DNA from: JAWLHJ01 sp039587535
GTDB lineage: Bacteria; Gemmatimonadota; Gemmatimonadetes; Longimicrobiales; Gaopeijiaceae
Assembly (NCBI GenBank): GCA_039587535.1
Contig: JBDHIF010000016.1
Location: 1 to 64,000 of the forward strand
Length of the DNA: 64,000 nt
Direction: 5' to 3'
Positions within the stretch are counted from its first letter, which is position 1. Each line of letters starts with the position of its first letter. Shown piece by piece: positions 55,401 through 64,000 of this stretch. Made by a program: the position numbers and the translations under genes. A model generated the notes under the pieces. That model ran no database searches and had not been told where the DNA came from. It worked only from the letters and a program-made list of their open reading frames with translations.

Positions 55401-57256
55401 CCCACGACGAAGGGCTTCACTGCCAGCACCGTGAGTCCACAGTCCTCCAGGACCGGCATGAAGTCGGAGAGGACCAGACGCTGGCCGCGGAGGAAGACCT
55501 TCAGCTCGGTGACGTCCTCCGCCCCCGCCACGCGCACCCCCGGACCGCGGTTCGTGAACGAGATCGAAGTGGCCCGGTCCGCGGCCTTCATCTCCTCGAG
55601 GATCGCGATATCGGCCGCTGCGACCTGCGGCTCCGTCGCGGCCTGATACTCGCGGCTCATATGGGCCCCGTAGGCCCGTGCGAGGCTCCTGGCCTCGTCG
55701 GAACCGTGCGTGAGCTCCAGCTCTTCCCGGACCCGATCCTCCCAGGTTCGGATGAGTCGGGCTACTGCCTGCTCCAGGTCCTGCGTGTCCACCTCCGCGG
55801 CGCGTCCAGGCGGAGCCCCCATGTGGAAATGGAGCCGCGCCTGATCCCCGGACCCGAGCGCGAGATGGTAGTTCAGCACGTCACCGTCGAAGGCTCGGAC
55901 GAGCTCCCGCTCGATCTCCTTCCGCACTGCCCCTGAGAATCGATCCTTGGGAAGGATGACCATGAGGGAGAGCCCGCGCTGAAGAGGATCCTCGCGTAGC
56001 ACCACCCGAACGTCGTCGGTGTTGTACGCTGTGAGGACGGTACGCACGTCATGACCGATCTCCTCCGCCGACGTGAGGAACAGCTCCTCCTTCGGCATGG
56101 AGTTGAAGATCGTGATGATCTCCTTGAAGTCGTGCGACCCCGGGCGTACGCCCGAGCCTTCGAGGATATCCGCCAGCTTGCGCCTGAGAATGGGGATGTT
56201 CTCCGCGGCCTCGGAGTACGCTCTGGACGTGAAGAGTCCGAGGAATCGGTGCTCTCCCACAGCCCGCCCGGACTTGTCGAGCTTCTTGATCCCGATGTAG
56301 TCCATGCGCGCACGACGATGCACGGTGGCTTCGGCGTTCGCCTTGGTGATGATCAAGACCGGGCCCTGCTCGGCGAGACGGCGCAGGCCTTCGTCCAGGC
56401 TGGATAGACGCACCCCACCGGCGAACCGCGATTCCGCCTCGTTGCGAAGAACTCCGAGCCCGGAGCCCGGCTCCACGATGACGGTTCGGTCTTCCCCGTC
56501 GTCGGCCGGCACGAAGTCGTAGGCCCGGTATCCCAGGAATACGAAGCCTCCATCCCGTAGCCACTCGAGGAACGCCCTGATCTCGGTAAGCTCCTCTGCC
56601 AGGTCCTCGGAGCTTGGCACGTGCTCGTCCAGCTCGGTCAACACACGGTCGACGGCGTCCACCATGGGCGCAAAATCGTCGGTAGCCCGCACGACGTCCT
56701 GTAACCGGCGCGCCAACTCCTCCCGCAGCTCCTCGATCCGCTCGGGGTCGGCGACCCTGTCGACCTCACCGTGGACCAGCGACTCCTTCGAGCCCGTGTC
56801 GGTTCCGGGTCCGATCGACACCACCCTTCCCGCTTCGTCGTGCTCCACGTCGAGGATCGGGTAGACCATCCAGGCAACTGGAAGCTCCTGGGCCTGCAGA
56901 AACTCTCGGATCGTGTCGACGATGAACGGTCGCTCGCTGACGTTGGTTCGGACGACGGTGTTCGGGCAGGTCCAGCCCTCGTCCTCCGCGGTAGGGTTGA
57001 TGACCTGCACATCCACCCGGTTCGAGCTGGAGGCCCGGAGGAATCGATAAGCGCCCAAGGTCATGCCGACGAGGTCCGGCACGGGGCGGCCACGGAGAAG
57101 CTCGACGGGAGCACGGCTCAGGAAGGCCCGAGCGAAGCCCAGGGCAACGTCCGCTTCCGGTCCCGACGAGGCGGACCGGACACCCTCGCACACCAGCTCG
57201 ACGGTCTCCGCAGAATCGCGGAGTCGGCTGCGTACCGCTTCCGTGGTATCGCTCAT
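52460..57256 (-). CDS. NAD-specific glutamate dehydrogenase, large (~180 kDa class)
   Basis: 1598 residues from ATG 57256; the open frame runs 148 codons further upstream without support. ACT-like regulatory segments occupy the N-terminal half. The catalytic core has YMSFKFASADLDFG, VARGGIRWSDRPDDFR, GGSKGGF and GDMSGDVFGNGML, hallmarks of the large NAD-GDH class. It deaminates glutamate to 2-oxoglutarate with NAD+, feeding the TCA cycle and possibly the KorAB reaction. No strong Shine-Dalgarno. It is divergent from the YhaO-like gene with 235 bp between. Confidence 0.95.
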   Translation of the reverse strand: MSDTTEAVRSRLRDSAETVELVCEGVRSASSGPEADVALGFARAFLSRAPVELLRGRPVPDLVGMTLGAYRFLRASSSNRVDVQVINPTAEDEGWTCPNTVVRTNVSERPFIVDTIREFLQAQELPVAWMVYPILDVEHDEAGRVVSIGPGTDTGSKESLVHGEVDRVADPERIEELREELARRLQDVVRATDDFAPMVDAVDRVLTELDEHVPSSEDLAEELTEIRAFLEWLRDGGFVFLGYRAYDFVPADDGEDRTVIVEPGSGLGVLRNEAESRFAGGVRLSSLDEGLRRLAEQGPVLIITKANAEATVHRRARMDYIGIKKLDKSGRAVGEHRFLGLFTSRAYSEAAENIPILRRKLADILEGSGVRPGSHDFKEIITIFNSMPKEELFLTSAEEIGHDVRTVLTAYNTDDVRVVLREDPLQRGLSLMVILPKDRFSGAVRKEIERELVRAFDGDVLNYHLALGSGDQARLHFHMGAPPGRAAEVDTQDLEQAVARLIRTWEDRVREELELTHGSDEARSLARAYGAHMSREYQAATEPQVAAADIAILEEMKAADRATSISFTNRGPGVRVAGAEDVTELKVFLRGQRLVLSDFMPVLEDCGLTVLAVKPFVVGGDGEPDATIFVFAVLDATGERIDVERTGELLSETILAVRGGDAVSDRLNSLVLSAELRWREVDVLRAYSGFAFQMQAVPSRTALPSALVSHPTIARALFDLFQARFDPDRQMSIQERSRVAAGIRRTFHASLNGVDLLSDDRALRRLEQLISATQRTNYFRTGAADPSARSGGVPYMSFKFASADLDFGRPSDLLYEVWVHSSRMEGIHLRGARVARGGIRWSDRPDDFRTEVLGLVRTQVVKNAVIVPGGSKGGFITRVVPGDPEGRWEEGREQYRTLIRGLLDLTDNLVDGRTEISDAVVCWDQPDPYLVVAADKGTATFSDLANEVSAEYDFWLDDAFASGGSQGYDHKEVGITARGAWECVKRHFGEKGKDIQAQPFTVAGIGDMSGDVFGNGMLLSQQIRLVAAFDHRHVFIDPDPDPATSYAERRRLFDMDQSSWDDYHRSVLSEGGMIVPRGAKEVDLTPQARDALGVGEEEAEALDPSNDAVRVDASELRCAVIGEGGNLGLTQKARIAYALKGGRVNTDALDNSAGVDMSDHEVNLKILLAPAVVGGEMSEDDRNRLLEDLTEAVAELVLDDNRSQSLAVSLDEQRAREGFDDFRDLMFALEKTGELDRLSEGLPSLDVLGERREHGQTLVRPELCVLLAYAKLALKTRLLAGGLPDDPVTESYLLGYFPPSTISAAGREQLEGHRLRREIIASQLTNDLVDIMGATFVTRVARDTGSRVEDVARAWLVASRLADHRALMAQIAEQGLNLRVAYRWILGLSRVLERTTRWVLQNADPAVSPATVVERSVPGLAVLREHFESFVQGEDRTLFEARVEEIRKLGADDVFSRRLITFRFLDQLLEVLEIARETEADPVATARAFYRTSDLFDVPWLRRTAFATAGGDHWEQRAAQALTEDLSRAHRNLVTSVIRRAEDDRGIEHATDRLLRVRARDIERFRGMVADLKAEGAVGFAAVSVVVRELGVLAGRVA

Positions 57257-57491
57257 GGGTTCAACAGATCGCTTCGAGGGAAGGTCTGCCACGGCCACCA
57301 CGGCTGTCCCCCTGAGCCACGAATCATGATTTCGGCTCGTCGGGCACGGGAACCTGTCCAATCGGGTCTGAGGAGCGGGGTGGCGAAGATAGGACAACGT
57401 TATCTGAGAACAGGGCGCTGGGGAACCCGGAAGATGGTGCATGGTCCCGGGATCGAATTCCCCGCCTACCGGGATTCGTCTACCTTGCTTC

Positions 57492-58748
57492 ATGCGCTTT
57501 CTCCACATCGCCGACGTCCACCTCGACACGTCTTTCGCCGGCCGATCCGAAGCCGTGCGACGAAGGCTGCGCGAAGCATCTCGGGAAGCCTTCCAGCGCG
57601 CCGTGGACGTCGCACTCCAGGAGCAGGTGGACGCGGTGCTCATCGCCGGGGACCTCTTCGACGGGGAGCGTCTTTCGTTCGCGACCGAGCGTTTCCTCAT
57701 GAATCAGGTAGGACGCCTGGGAGATCACGGGATCACCGTGGTCTACGCGACCGGGAACCACGATCCCGGCTCGGTCTCCGGCGGCCCCCGGGCACTCCAG
57801 TGGCCGCCGAACGTCGTGACGGCATCGGACGCGACGCCCAAACGAATCGCCATCTCGGGCCGGGGCGGAGGTACGGCAGGCTACGTGAACGCCGTGGGGC
57901 ACGAGAACGACCGAGAGGGCCGGGACCTTTCGAGGCTCCTCCCCGTGCCTGAAGGGGAGGGCCCGGAGGTGGGCCTGCTCCACACGCAGGTCCGGGCGTC
58001 GGCCGGCTCGGAGCGGCACGGGTCCTACGCCCCATCGGATCTCTCCTACCTGCGGCGGGCCGGGTACGACTACTGGGCTCTGGGGCATGTGCACGTGCCC
58101 CAGGAGCTATCGGCGGACCCGCCGATCTGGTACTCGGGCAGCCTCCAGGGCCGCAGCCACGGTGAGCGCGGAGAGCACGGAGCCCTGGTGGTGGACCTCA
58201 CGGACCGACACGCACCGGAGGTTTCGTTCCGGCCCCTCGCCTCGGTTCGCTGGGAAACGTTGAGGGTCGATGAGCTGGGGCTCGTTCGTTCGTTCGACGG
58301 ATTGGTGGGCCATGCGGCGGCGCTCTGGCGCGACATCCGAGCCGAGGAGCCGGCTGCTCCAGGGACCGAGTGGATGATCCGCGTTGAGCTCGTTGGACCT
58401 TGTCCGCTTTGGTCCGAGCTGCAGAGGGAAGAGGATCTCGAGATATTGGCCGCCGAGCTCCGTGACCTCCTCGGAGTTCTGGATGTCGTCGTCATGGCCG
58501 CGGCGGTACACCCGGTGATCGACCTGGACGAGCACCGGGCTCGCACGGATGTGCTCGGGGAGGCGCTCCGCCTCGCGGAGCGCATAAGGAGCGGGAAGGC
58601 TGCCCTCCCGACCGTCCTGCCGGACGATCTTGCAGGGGTGCCCAGCGCCACCACCGAGGCGGTCCAGGACTACGTGCGATCCCTGCTCGACGACATCGAC
58701 GGGGAGATCGCCGCCCGTCTGATCGAGGACGCGAGCACGCGGTCGTGA
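57492..58748 (+). CDS. YhaO/SbcD-like metallophosphoesterase (DNA repair nuclease subunit)
   Basis: 418 residues from ATG 57492. Calcineurin-like motifs are complete: IADVHLD (DxH), LIAGDLFDG (GDxxD), YATGNHDP (GNHD), GLLHTQV and GHVHVPQ. The length and C-terminal cap match YhaO/SbcD-type nucleases, which pair with an SbcC-like ATPase, here encoded next with a GTGA overlap. Likely trims DNA ends or opens hairpins during repair. Confidence 0.93.
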   Translation: MRFLHIADVHLDTSFAGRSEAVRRRLREASREAFQRAVDVALQEQVDAVLIAGDLFDGERLSFATERFLMNQVGRLGDHGITVVYATGNHDPGSVSGGPRALQWPPNVVTASDATPKRIAISGRGGGTAGYVNAVGHENDREGRDLSRLLPVPEGEGPEVGLLHTQVRASAGSERHGSYAPSDLSYLRRAGYDYWALGHVHVPQELSADPPIWYSGSLQGRSHGERGEHGALVVDLTDRHAPEVSFRPLASVRWETLRVDELGLVRSFDGLVGHAAALWRDIRAEEPAAPGTEWMIRVELVGPCPLWSELQREEDLEILAAELRDLLGVLDVVVMAAAVHPVIDLDEHRARTDVLGEALRLAERIRSGKAALPTVLPDDLAGVPSATTEAVQDYVRSLLDDIDGEIAARLIEDASTRS

Positions 58749-61435
58749 GGATCGAGCGCCTCGACGTCGAGGCCTTCGGGAGGCTCACGAGCCTCCAAGG
58801 GGAAGACGGACCGCTCCCCTCGCTGGTCGTCGTCCTGGGGCCCAACGAAGCCGGCAAGTCGACGGTCTTTGAGTTCCTCACCACGATGCTGTACGGTTTT
58901 TCGCCGGCCTCGAGGGACCTCAACCCATTCGTGCCGTGGGGTAGCGATGAGGCCCGAGGCGCGCTCCACATGCGGCTGACTGATGGCAGGGCCGCGACCA
59001 TTACCCGCCGGCTTCGGTCGCAACCCGCGTCGCAGCTCGACGTCGAGGGGACCCTCTCGGACCTGAGAAACCACCCGCTTCCGTGGGTGGAGCACGTGCC
59101 GCGAAAGGTATTCCGGCAGGTCTTCGCCATCACGCTCGGAGAGCTGGCGAGTCTCGACGAGGACACCTGGGCCCGCATTCAGGATCGGGTGGTGGGATCC
59201 ATGGGGGCGTCCGACCTCCGCCCCGTGCGGGAGGTCGCTGCGGAGCTGGAACGGGAGACCGGCGAGCTGTGGCGCCCGAACCGACGCGGGAAGCAGAAGA
59301 TCCGCCAAGCTCGAGACGAGCTCCGAGCCCTCAGGGTCCGGCGGCGTGAGGCTGTCCAACGAGACCGGGATCTCCGGGCGCGCATGGATGATTTGCAGCG
59401 CGCGAGGGGTGTCTTGAAGGCCCGCCGCGAGCGCCGCGCCATGGACCAGGCCTTGCTGGATCGCGCCCAGGTCCTGCTGCCCGTCCGAGCGCAGCTCCAC
59501 CGCATCGCCCAGCTCGAGCGGGAGGCCGGACCCGAAGCATTGCTCCAGGGACTGCCTCGGGAGCCCCTCCTCCGTCTAGAGGAGGACCGAGCCCGGGTAC
59601 GGTCCCTTGAAGAGGAGCTGAGGGAAGCTCAAGCCGAGCGCGTAGCACCCCGAGAGCGGAAGAAGGCACTCACCAGCCAGCTTCGCATCGTTCTCTCCCA
59701 GCGCGACCAGATCGATCGTTACGTCTCCGGGCTGGCACGAGCCGTAGCGGACCGGGAGCGAGCCGGGGACCTGCAGGCGGAGCTCGCCATCTTGGAAGAG
59801 AGGCTGAACCGGATCTGTCTGGACCTGGTGGGTCTCCCATGGGCCTCGGCCCCGCGCGACCGACTGCTGCAACGGACGCCAACCTCCGTCCGTGCGGCCG
59901 TGGAGCGGCTGGAACGAGCGAGGAGCCGCGTCGGGACCGAGGAGGCCGACCGCGCCCCCGACGTGGGGACCAGCCCCGCGGGCCCGTCGCTGGCAGTCAT
60001 CGCCGGCACGTTGGGCTTGGCGACCGCCGTTTGGGGCGTGATGTCGGGCAGGCCGGCCCTCACCGCGCTGGGCATGATCGCTGCCGCGGGATCCCTGGCG
60101 CTCGCTTGGACGCTGTCCCGAACTCGGTCGACGAGGGAAGCCGCGTTGGCAGAGTGGGCGCGACGTAGGGAAGAAGCGAACCGAGAGCTACGGGAGGCGC
60201 GCGCCATGTTCATGGACCTGTTCGAGGACCTCGAGCTGTCGGAGCGTCATGGCTCATACCCCGATCGCGCTCTGACCGATGCCCTCGAGCGGCTGCACGA
60301 CAGCGCCGACCAGCACAGCGGCAAGGTGCGGGTTCTCGAGGAGATCGAGGCGCGTCAGGCCGCGACGGCCCGAGAGGGGCAGGCGCTGGTGCGAAGCCTC
60401 GCCGTGGAGGCGGACGCCGAGACCGACCCGGAGGTGTTTGCCTCGGTGCTCTCCGGCCGACTGCGTGAGGCCGAGCAGGCCGAGCAAGCGGCCGCAGCAG
60501 CCGAGCGAGAGCTCTCGGGCTTGAATCGGAACATCGAGCGCATCGAAGTCGCGCTGGCGGCGTCGCGTGCCGCAGTGGCCGACCTGGAAGAAGCCGCTCG
60601 GCGTTTCGCCGAGGATTCCGTGGAGGACGGACTCCAAGAAGCGACCCGACGCCTGGAGGCGCTCGAGCGCGCTCGCCGCCTGGAAGAGGAGCTCGAAGAG
60701 AGCCAGCCCGACCTCCCGCTCCTCCGGCAGCGGATCGACGAGGCCGAGCGCGAGGGCGCGCGCTGGTTGTCGGAAGACGGCGACCTCGTCACCCGCCGAG
60801 GCCGTGTCAGACAGCTCCAGGACCAGATTGAAGAGCTGGAGCGCAAGACCAGCGCTTTGACAAAGGAGGTCGAGCTGGCGCGGGGCGAGGAAACCGCCGA
60901 CCAGGTGGACGGCGAGGCCGCTACGCTGGAAGCGACCACCGCGGCATTGGTCCGGGCCAGAGATCGTAAGTGGGTGCTGGCACATCTCCTGCGCGAGGCC
61001 GACCGAGCCTTTCGTGAAGAGCACCAACCGGACCTGATGCGTCGGGCCGGGCGTCACCTGAGCCACCTCACCGACGGGCGCTACGACAGAATTCTCGTCG
61101 AAGAGACGGACGAGCGTGATCTCTTTCGCATTGCCGGCCCCGGCATCGCCGGTCCCATCCCCCTGAGCCATCCCGTGTCGACCGGGACGCTAGAACAGGC
61201 ATACCTGAGTCTGCGTCTGGCGATCGTGGACCATCTCGATCAGGGCACGGAATCACTTCCGTTGTTCATCGACGAGGTCTTCGTGAACTGGGACGCCGAG
61301 CGGCGACGGCGAGGCATGGAGGTCGTCGCCGGTCTCGCGGAGACCCGTCAGGTCTTCGTCTTCACCTGCCATCCGTTCATGGCCCGGGAGCTGACTGAGG
61401 CAGGAGCCCGACTCGTGGAGCTGGGGCGGGAGTGA
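58745..61435 (+). CDS. YhaN/SbcC-like coiled-coil ATPase with two membrane segments
   Basis: 896 residues starting with GTG in a GTGA overlap. Walker A GPNEAGKST at about 35-43 and Walker B LPLFIDEVFVNWD near the end flank long coiled coils. In the middle (about 415-460) two hydrophobic spans (LAVIAGTLGLATAVWGVM, LGMIAAAGSLALAWTL) lie between the coils, as in YhaN, so it is tethered to the inner membrane. It drives the YhaO-like nuclease encoded just upstream. The stop overlaps the hydrolase gene start. Confidence 0.92.
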   Translation: MRIERLDVEAFGRLTSLQGEDGPLPSLVVVLGPNEAGKSTVFEFLTTMLYGFSPASRDLNPFVPWGSDEARGALHMRLTDGRAATITRRLRSQPASQLDVEGTLSDLRNHPLPWVEHVPRKVFRQVFAITLGELASLDEDTWARIQDRVVGSMGASDLRPVREVAAELERETGELWRPNRRGKQKIRQARDELRALRVRRREAVQRDRDLRARMDDLQRARGVLKARRERRAMDQALLDRAQVLLPVRAQLHRIAQLEREAGPEALLQGLPREPLLRLEEDRARVRSLEEELREAQAERVAPRERKKALTSQLRIVLSQRDQIDRYVSGLARAVADRERAGDLQAELAILEERLNRICLDLVGLPWASAPRDRLLQRTPTSVRAAVERLERARSRVGTEEADRAPDVGTSPAGPSLAVIAGTLGLATAVWGVMSGRPALTALGMIAAAGSLALAWTLSRTRSTREAALAEWARRREEANRELREARAMFMDLFEDLELSERHGSYPDRALTDALERLHDSADQHSGKVRVLEEIEARQAATAREGQALVRSLAVEADAETDPEVFASVLSGRLREAEQAEQAAAAAERELSGLNRNIERIEVALAASRAAVADLEEAARRFAEDSVEDGLQEATRRLEALERARRLEEELEESQPDLPLLRQRIDEAEREGARWLSEDGDLVTRRGRVRQLQDQIEELERKTSALTKEVELARGEETADQVDGEAATLEATTAALVRARDRKWVLAHLLREADRAFREEHQPDLMRRAGRHLSHLTDGRYDRILVEETDERDLFRIAGPGIAGPIPLSHPVSTGTLEQAYLSLRLAIVDHLDQGTESLPLFIDEVFVNWDAERRRRGMEVVAGLAETRQVFVFTCHPFMARELTEAGARLVELGRE

Positions 61436-62265
61436 GCTCCTCCCCCTCACCGGTGCTCCATGTGACGCGGGGTGGGCGCCCGCCGGACCCCGACAGGGAG
61501 ACCTTCGTGCTGGTGCACGGGTTCGGAGCATCTTCGTTCACGTGGCGGCACTGGATCCCCGAGCTCGAGCGGCGGGGCCATGTCGTACGATTGGACCTAC
61601 TCGGGTGCGGCGCGTCCCCGGCGCCTTCCATGGGCCCCTACGACCCCGAAGGTCAGGCCGGCCTGATCCTCGAGCGTATGCGAAGCCTCGGGCTGACGGA
61701 ACACCGGGTCACGCTCGTGGGACATTCCTTGGGAGGCGGCATATCGCTCTACGCCGCACTCGAGCTGGAGCGAGCCGGTACACCGCTGCACCGGCTGGCC
61801 GTTGTGGCCGGGGCGGCCTACCCCCAGCCGCTGCCACCGTTCGTGACTCTGGCCAGGCGTCCGACGTTGGCACGCGCCGCCTTTGAGGCCCTCCCCGCCA
61901 GCCTCCTCGTGCAGCAGGTGCTCCGCTCCATCGTCTTCGATCCCTCGGTCGTCACGGATTCCCTCGTGGAGGGCTACGCCGGGCCCCTGGATCGACCAGG
62001 GGCCTCGCGGGCGCTCCTCGAGACGGCTCGGCGCATTGAGCCACCGGACCTGCCGGCGCTGACCGCCCGCTATCCCACTCTGGCCACGCCCACCTTTCTA
62101 CTCTGGGGACGGCACGACCGCGTGGTGCCTCCCTGGGTCGGACAGCGTCTGGCCCATGCGCTGCCCCGTGCACGACTCCAGCTCCTGGATCGATGCGGCC
62201 ACCTTCCTCAGGACGAGCGACCGAGCGCCTCTCTAGCCGCTCTGGCGTCATTCCTGGACGACTGA
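61432..62265 (+). CDS. Alpha/beta-fold hydrolase
   Basis: 277 residues starting with GTG in a GTGA overlap with the ATPase gene. Oxyanion motif LVHGFGASSFTW, nucleophile GHSLGG, Asp in LLWGRHDRVV and His in LDRCGHLPQ form a complete triad. No signal peptide. Its substrate is unknown; translational coupling to the YhaO/YhaN pair suggests co-expression. Its 3' end overlaps the convergent P-type ATPase gene by 58 bp. Confidence 0.9.
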   Translation: MSSSPSPVLHVTRGGRPPDPDRETFVLVHGFGASSFTWRHWIPELERRGHVVRLDLLGCGASPAPSMGPYDPEGQAGLILERMRSLGLTEHRVTLVGHSLGGGISLYAALELERAGTPLHRLAVVAGAAYPQPLPPFVTLARRPTLARAAFEALPASLLVQQVLRSIVFDPSVVTDSLVEGYAGPLDRPGASRALLETARRIEPPDLPALTARYPTLATPTFLLWGRHDRVVPPWVGQRLAHALPRARLQLLDRCGHLPQDERPSASLAALASFLDD

Positions 62266-64000
62266 CGAGCTCGAACGATCCGCTTCCATACCTGCCCGGC
62301 AACCAACGGAACCAGAGCCGCTCCACCGGCTAGGAGCCAATCCGCGGGAGCCAGCGGCACGGTCCCCAATGCCTGCTGCAGAGTCGGAACGTAGACGGCA
62401 GCGAGCTGAAGCAGAACCGCGAAGGCCAACGCGGCAGACAGCCAGCGATTCGGTACGCTCTCCACGCCTGGCCCCAAGGGGCCGAAGCGCCTCGCATTGA
62501 AGGCGTGTGCGAGTTGCGCCAGAGCGAGGGTCATGAACGCCATGGTCACGGCGTAGCCCGGCGCCGCAGCGTCTCGCGATAGGGAGATGGCGAACACGCC
62601 CAGCGTCGACGCGGTCAGCACGCCGGCGTAGCCGCCCAGGGTGGTCAGGAAGCCGCGGGAGAGGATCGGCGCGTCCTTCGGCCTGGGTGGTCGCCGCATG
62701 ACGTCCGGCTCAGCCGGCTCGGCTGAGAGCGCCAGCGCCGGAAATACGTCTGTAACGACGTTCAGCCACAGGAGCTGCAGAGGAAGTAGCGGTAGGGGCG
62801 CTCCGGCCAGCGAGGCTCCGAGCACGACGCCCACCTCGGAGAGGTTACAGCTAAACAGATAGAAGACGAACTTACGGATGTTGTCGAAGATCACCCGCCC
62901 CTCCTCCACCGCAACCGCCACCGTCTCCAATCGGTCATCGGCCAACACGAGGTCGGCCACGCCCTTGGCCACATCGGTCCCTCGCCTACCCATAGCCACA
63001 CCGATGTCGGCCCGCTTCAGCGCCGGAGCATCGTTCACGCCGTCTCCGAGCATGCCCACGACCTCGCCTTGCTCCAACAACGCCTCGACCAGCCTCAGCT
63101 TGTCCTGCGGGCTGACCCGACCGAAGATCGAGGCCTCCGCCACGACCTGTGCCAACTCGCCGTCATCCATGCGGGACAGGTCCACACCCGTCACCACACG
63201 CTCGCCCTCCGCAAGCATACCCAGGCGCTCGGCGATGGACCGCGCAGTCGCCGGCTGATCTCCCGTGATCATGAGGGTGCGCACGCCGGCTCCCCGGAAC
63301 CTGGCGATGGTGTCCGCAACGTGCGGTGCGGGAGGATCCATGAGGCCAATGAGGCCCAGCAGCGTCAGTCCCTCCAGAGCGTCTTCGGTGCCGGCTCGAG
63401 CGGTGGTCGTACGCCCCGACGCCACGGCCAGGACGCGAAGGCCCTCGGACGCGAGTGCGCCCTCCCACTTCGAGACCTCTTGGCGCTCGCGCTCGCCCAG
63501 CGGCTGCGGCCCGTCGGGCCCCAACCCCGCCGAACACAGAGGAAGCACACGCTCCAAGGCCCCCTTCACATGCACCTCCACGGGCTCGGCTTCCGTTCCC
63601 TCCGGCTCACGGTGGAAGCTGGCCATGAGCATCCGCTCGCTGGTGAAGGGCATCCGAGCCTCCTCGGGTGCCTCGTTCAGGAGCTCCGCGCGCTCCATCC
63701 CCATGGCCATACCGAGATTGAGAATCGCGACGTCGGTGGGGTCCCCGATGCCACGCCACCCGCCATCGAGAGATTCCAGTCGAGCCTCGTTCGCCAGGAC
63801 GGCCCCGCGGACGAGCTCCCTGAGCCCACCCGCCTGTTCAGGCGATACGGTTCGCCCCTCGACACGGACGAGGACTCCTCCGTCCTCGACGGAGAGATCC
63901 GCGCGCCCCCTCGGCGTGAGAACCGACGTCACGGCCATCTTCCCGGTGGTAAGCGTCCCCGTCTTGTCGGCACAGATCACCGTCGCCGAGCCCAGCGCCT
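62208..64000 (-). CDS. P-type cation-transporting ATPase (N-terminal part outside window)
   Basis: 596 residues of the C-terminal part are visible and the frame is open at the window edge (ALGSATVICADKTGTLT). The phosphorylated Asp is in DKTGT, the hinge is GDGVNDAPALKRAD, and TGDQPATA is the P-domain motif. The last about 230 residues hold the six C-terminal membrane helices with NLSEVGVVLG and QLLWLNVVTDVFPALAL, as in P2-type Ca2+/cation pumps. It likely exports Ca2+ or a similar ion. The stop lies inside the convergent hydrolase gene. Confidence 0.93.
   Translation of the reverse strand, partial: ALGSATVICADKTGTLTTGKMAVTSVLTPRGRADLSVEDGGVLVRVEGRTVSPEQAGGLRELVRGAVLANEARLESLDGGWRGIGDPTDVAILNLGMAMGMERAELLNEAPEEARMPFTSERMLMASFHREPEGTEAEPVEVHVKGALERVLPLCSAGLGPDGPQPLGERERQEVSKWEGALASEGLRVLAVASGRTTTARAGTEDALEGLTLLGLIGLMDPPAPHVADTIARFRGAGVRTLMITGDQPATARSIAERLGMLAEGERVVTGVDLSRMDDGELAQVVAEASIFGRVSPQDKLRLVEALLEQGEVVGMLGDGVNDAPALKRADIGVAMGRRGTDVAKGVADLVLADDRLETVAVAVEEGRVIFDNIRKFVFYLFSCNLSEVGVVLGASLAGAPLPLLPLQLLWLNVVTDVFPALALSAEPAEPDVMRRPPRPKDAPILSRGFLTTLGGYAGVLTASTLGVFAISLSRDAAAPGYAVTMAFMTLALAQLAHAFNARRFGPLGPGVESVPNRWLSAALAFAVLLQLAAVYVPTLQQALGTVPLAPADWLLAGGAALVPLVAGQVWKRIVRARQSSRNDARAAREALGRSS

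Overview
The window is a very GC-rich, gene-dense bacterial chromosome segment with about 46 protein genes. I found no rRNA, tRNA, CRISPR array, phage or insertion sequence. The gene content suggests a marine or soil Gemmatimonadota-type heterotroph: a SusC/SusD pair, c-type cytochrome DUF1592/DUF1552 proteins, exported amidases, amidohydrolase, creatininase and DUF1028 proteins, a choice-of-anchor-B protein and a giant NAD-glutamate dehydrogenase. Many proteins carry Sec, lipoprotein or Tat signals, so the cell is diderm and lives largely on exported hydrolysis and TonB uptake. The phylum call is inference from gene style, not from a marker gene.

Layout. 1-6.4 kb (+): a tightly overlapping module of a GltD-like flavoprotein with ferredoxin domain (5' end cut by the window), 2-oxoacid:ferredoxin oxidoreductase alpha and beta, then an SLC13-type permease. 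6.4-14 kb (-): SusC, SusD, exported amidohydrolase, LCAT-like lipase and a small exported protein, read from a recognisable promoter near 14.25 kb. 14.4-14.9 kb (+): a small lipoprotein. 15-20.6 kb (-): an operon of DUF1592 cytochrome, Tat-exported DUF1552 protein and exported ankyrin-repeat protein, ending in a strong bidirectional terminator. 20.9-25.5 kb: S9 peptidase lipoprotein, an exported hypothetical protein and a Tat-exported amidase with a GatC-like N-terminus. 25.7-28.4 kb (+): cupin, multicopper oxidase and M23 peptidase in one operon. 28.5-31.7 kb: Rof-like Rho modulator, YajQ, FKBP isomerase and release factor 3.

31.7-36.6 kb: a YVTN beta-propeller protein with a Met/His loop, SufE, a two-domain sulfurtransferase, an unknown 435-residue protein and a truncated TonB-receptor-like protein. 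36.6-43.1 kb: a second exported amidase, a creatininase-like protein with altered metal ligands, an FkbM methyltransferase, and an FG-GAP/LVIVD protein translationally coupled to DUF3052. 43.1-48.1 kb (-): DUF1028, a lipoprotein, biosynthetic arginine decarboxylase and an unknown PH-like protein. 48.3-52.3 kb: an exported protein, then a likely metal (zinc?) acquisition trio of small His/Cys protein, ZnuD-like TonB receptor and His-rich lipoprotein. 52.4-62.3 kb: NAD-glutamate dehydrogenase, divergent from a YhaO/YhaN-like nuclease-ATPase pair coupled to an alpha/beta hydrolase. 62.2-64 kb (-): the C-terminal two thirds of a P-type cation ATPase running off the window.

Eight gene junctions use four-base start/stop overlaps (ATGA, GTGA or TTGA). 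Where visible, convergent gene ends are separated by perfect GC-rich hairpins without clear U-tracts. The strongest candidate for undescribed biology is the DUF1592-DUF1552-ankyrin operon. Next come the His-rich metal trio and the GatC-GatA-like Tat amidase.
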